5,432 nucleotides of DNA from an uncultured Angelakisella sp. (GTDB lineage: Bacteria; Bacillota; Clostridia; Oscillospirales; Ruminococcaceae), in assembly GCA_937914895.1 (NCBI GenBank), contig CALGIL010000155.1:1-5432 (forward strand), written 5' to 3'. A program made the translations under genes and the position numbers. Position 1 is the first letter of the stretch. Every line of letters starts with the position of its first letter. Shown piece by piece: positions 5,394 through 5,432 of the stretch. The notes below the pieces were generated by a model. The model ran no database searches. It was not told where the DNA came from and was given only the letters and a program-made list of their open reading frames with translations.

Positions 5394-5432
5394 TGACCAG
5401 CTTACTTTTAAGCTACACTTCTACTTAGAACC

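Noticed and set aside
5168..5428. Plus-strand open frame of 86 codons after sigK, and the opposing frame 5174-5356
   Set aside because: Both cross the strong sigK terminator hairpin, and neither shows a ribosome site or recognisable protein.

Overview
The window looks like one end of a sporulation-specific intervening element (a 'skin'-type element) inserted in sigK, the gene for the late mother-cell sporulation sigma factor. The DNA is GC-rich with strongly GC-biased third codon positions. The proteins look like those of Gram-positive anaerobes: a lipoprotein signal with LAGC, strong AGGAGG ribosome sites, a clostridial-type large serine recombinase and sigma-K. The best guess is a high-GC, spore-forming (or formerly spore-forming) Clostridia, for example Oscillospiraceae. 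The species cannot be named from the sequence.

Layout. Bases 1-809 (minus strand) hold the N-terminal 269 residues of a large serine recombinase that runs off the left edge. Immediately upstream of it, and overlapping it by GTGA, is a 51-codon gene (806-961, minus). Bases 962-1305 form a divergent control region with an AT-rich island: a strong vegetative-type promoter for the rightward genes, a 28-bp near-perfect palindrome centred on its -10 box, a weak sigma-E-like promoter candidate facing left, and a 200-nt structured leader. Bases 1306-4782 (plus strand) are a tightly overlapping three-gene ABC importer operon: solute-binding lipoprotein, ATPase and fused double permease. Two bases after the permease stop comes AATGA (4785-4789). 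From there an open frame reads N-E-I-L-M and continues into regions 3 and 4 of sigma-K, ending at 5156. A strong terminator follows (5180-5216), then about 200 bp without a convincing gene but with a 21-bp hairpin (5347-5393).

How it fits together. In Bacillus subtilis, sigK is split by the skin element at the codons for NEIL. The core of the crossover is AATGA, and the element-borne serine recombinase SpoIVCA excises it in the mother cell to rebuild sigK. Here the split point, reading frame, AATGA core and a SpoIVCA-type recombinase pointing away from the 3' half of sigK all agree with that plan. The 5' half of sigK should lie just left of the window, beyond the rest of the recombinase. If so, the element could be only about 5-6 kb and its main cargo would be an ABC importer, whose last gene abuts the attachment site and whose transcript would read into the sigK 3' segment. 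The small gene before the recombinase is a candidate partner of the recombinase, such as a recombination directionality factor.
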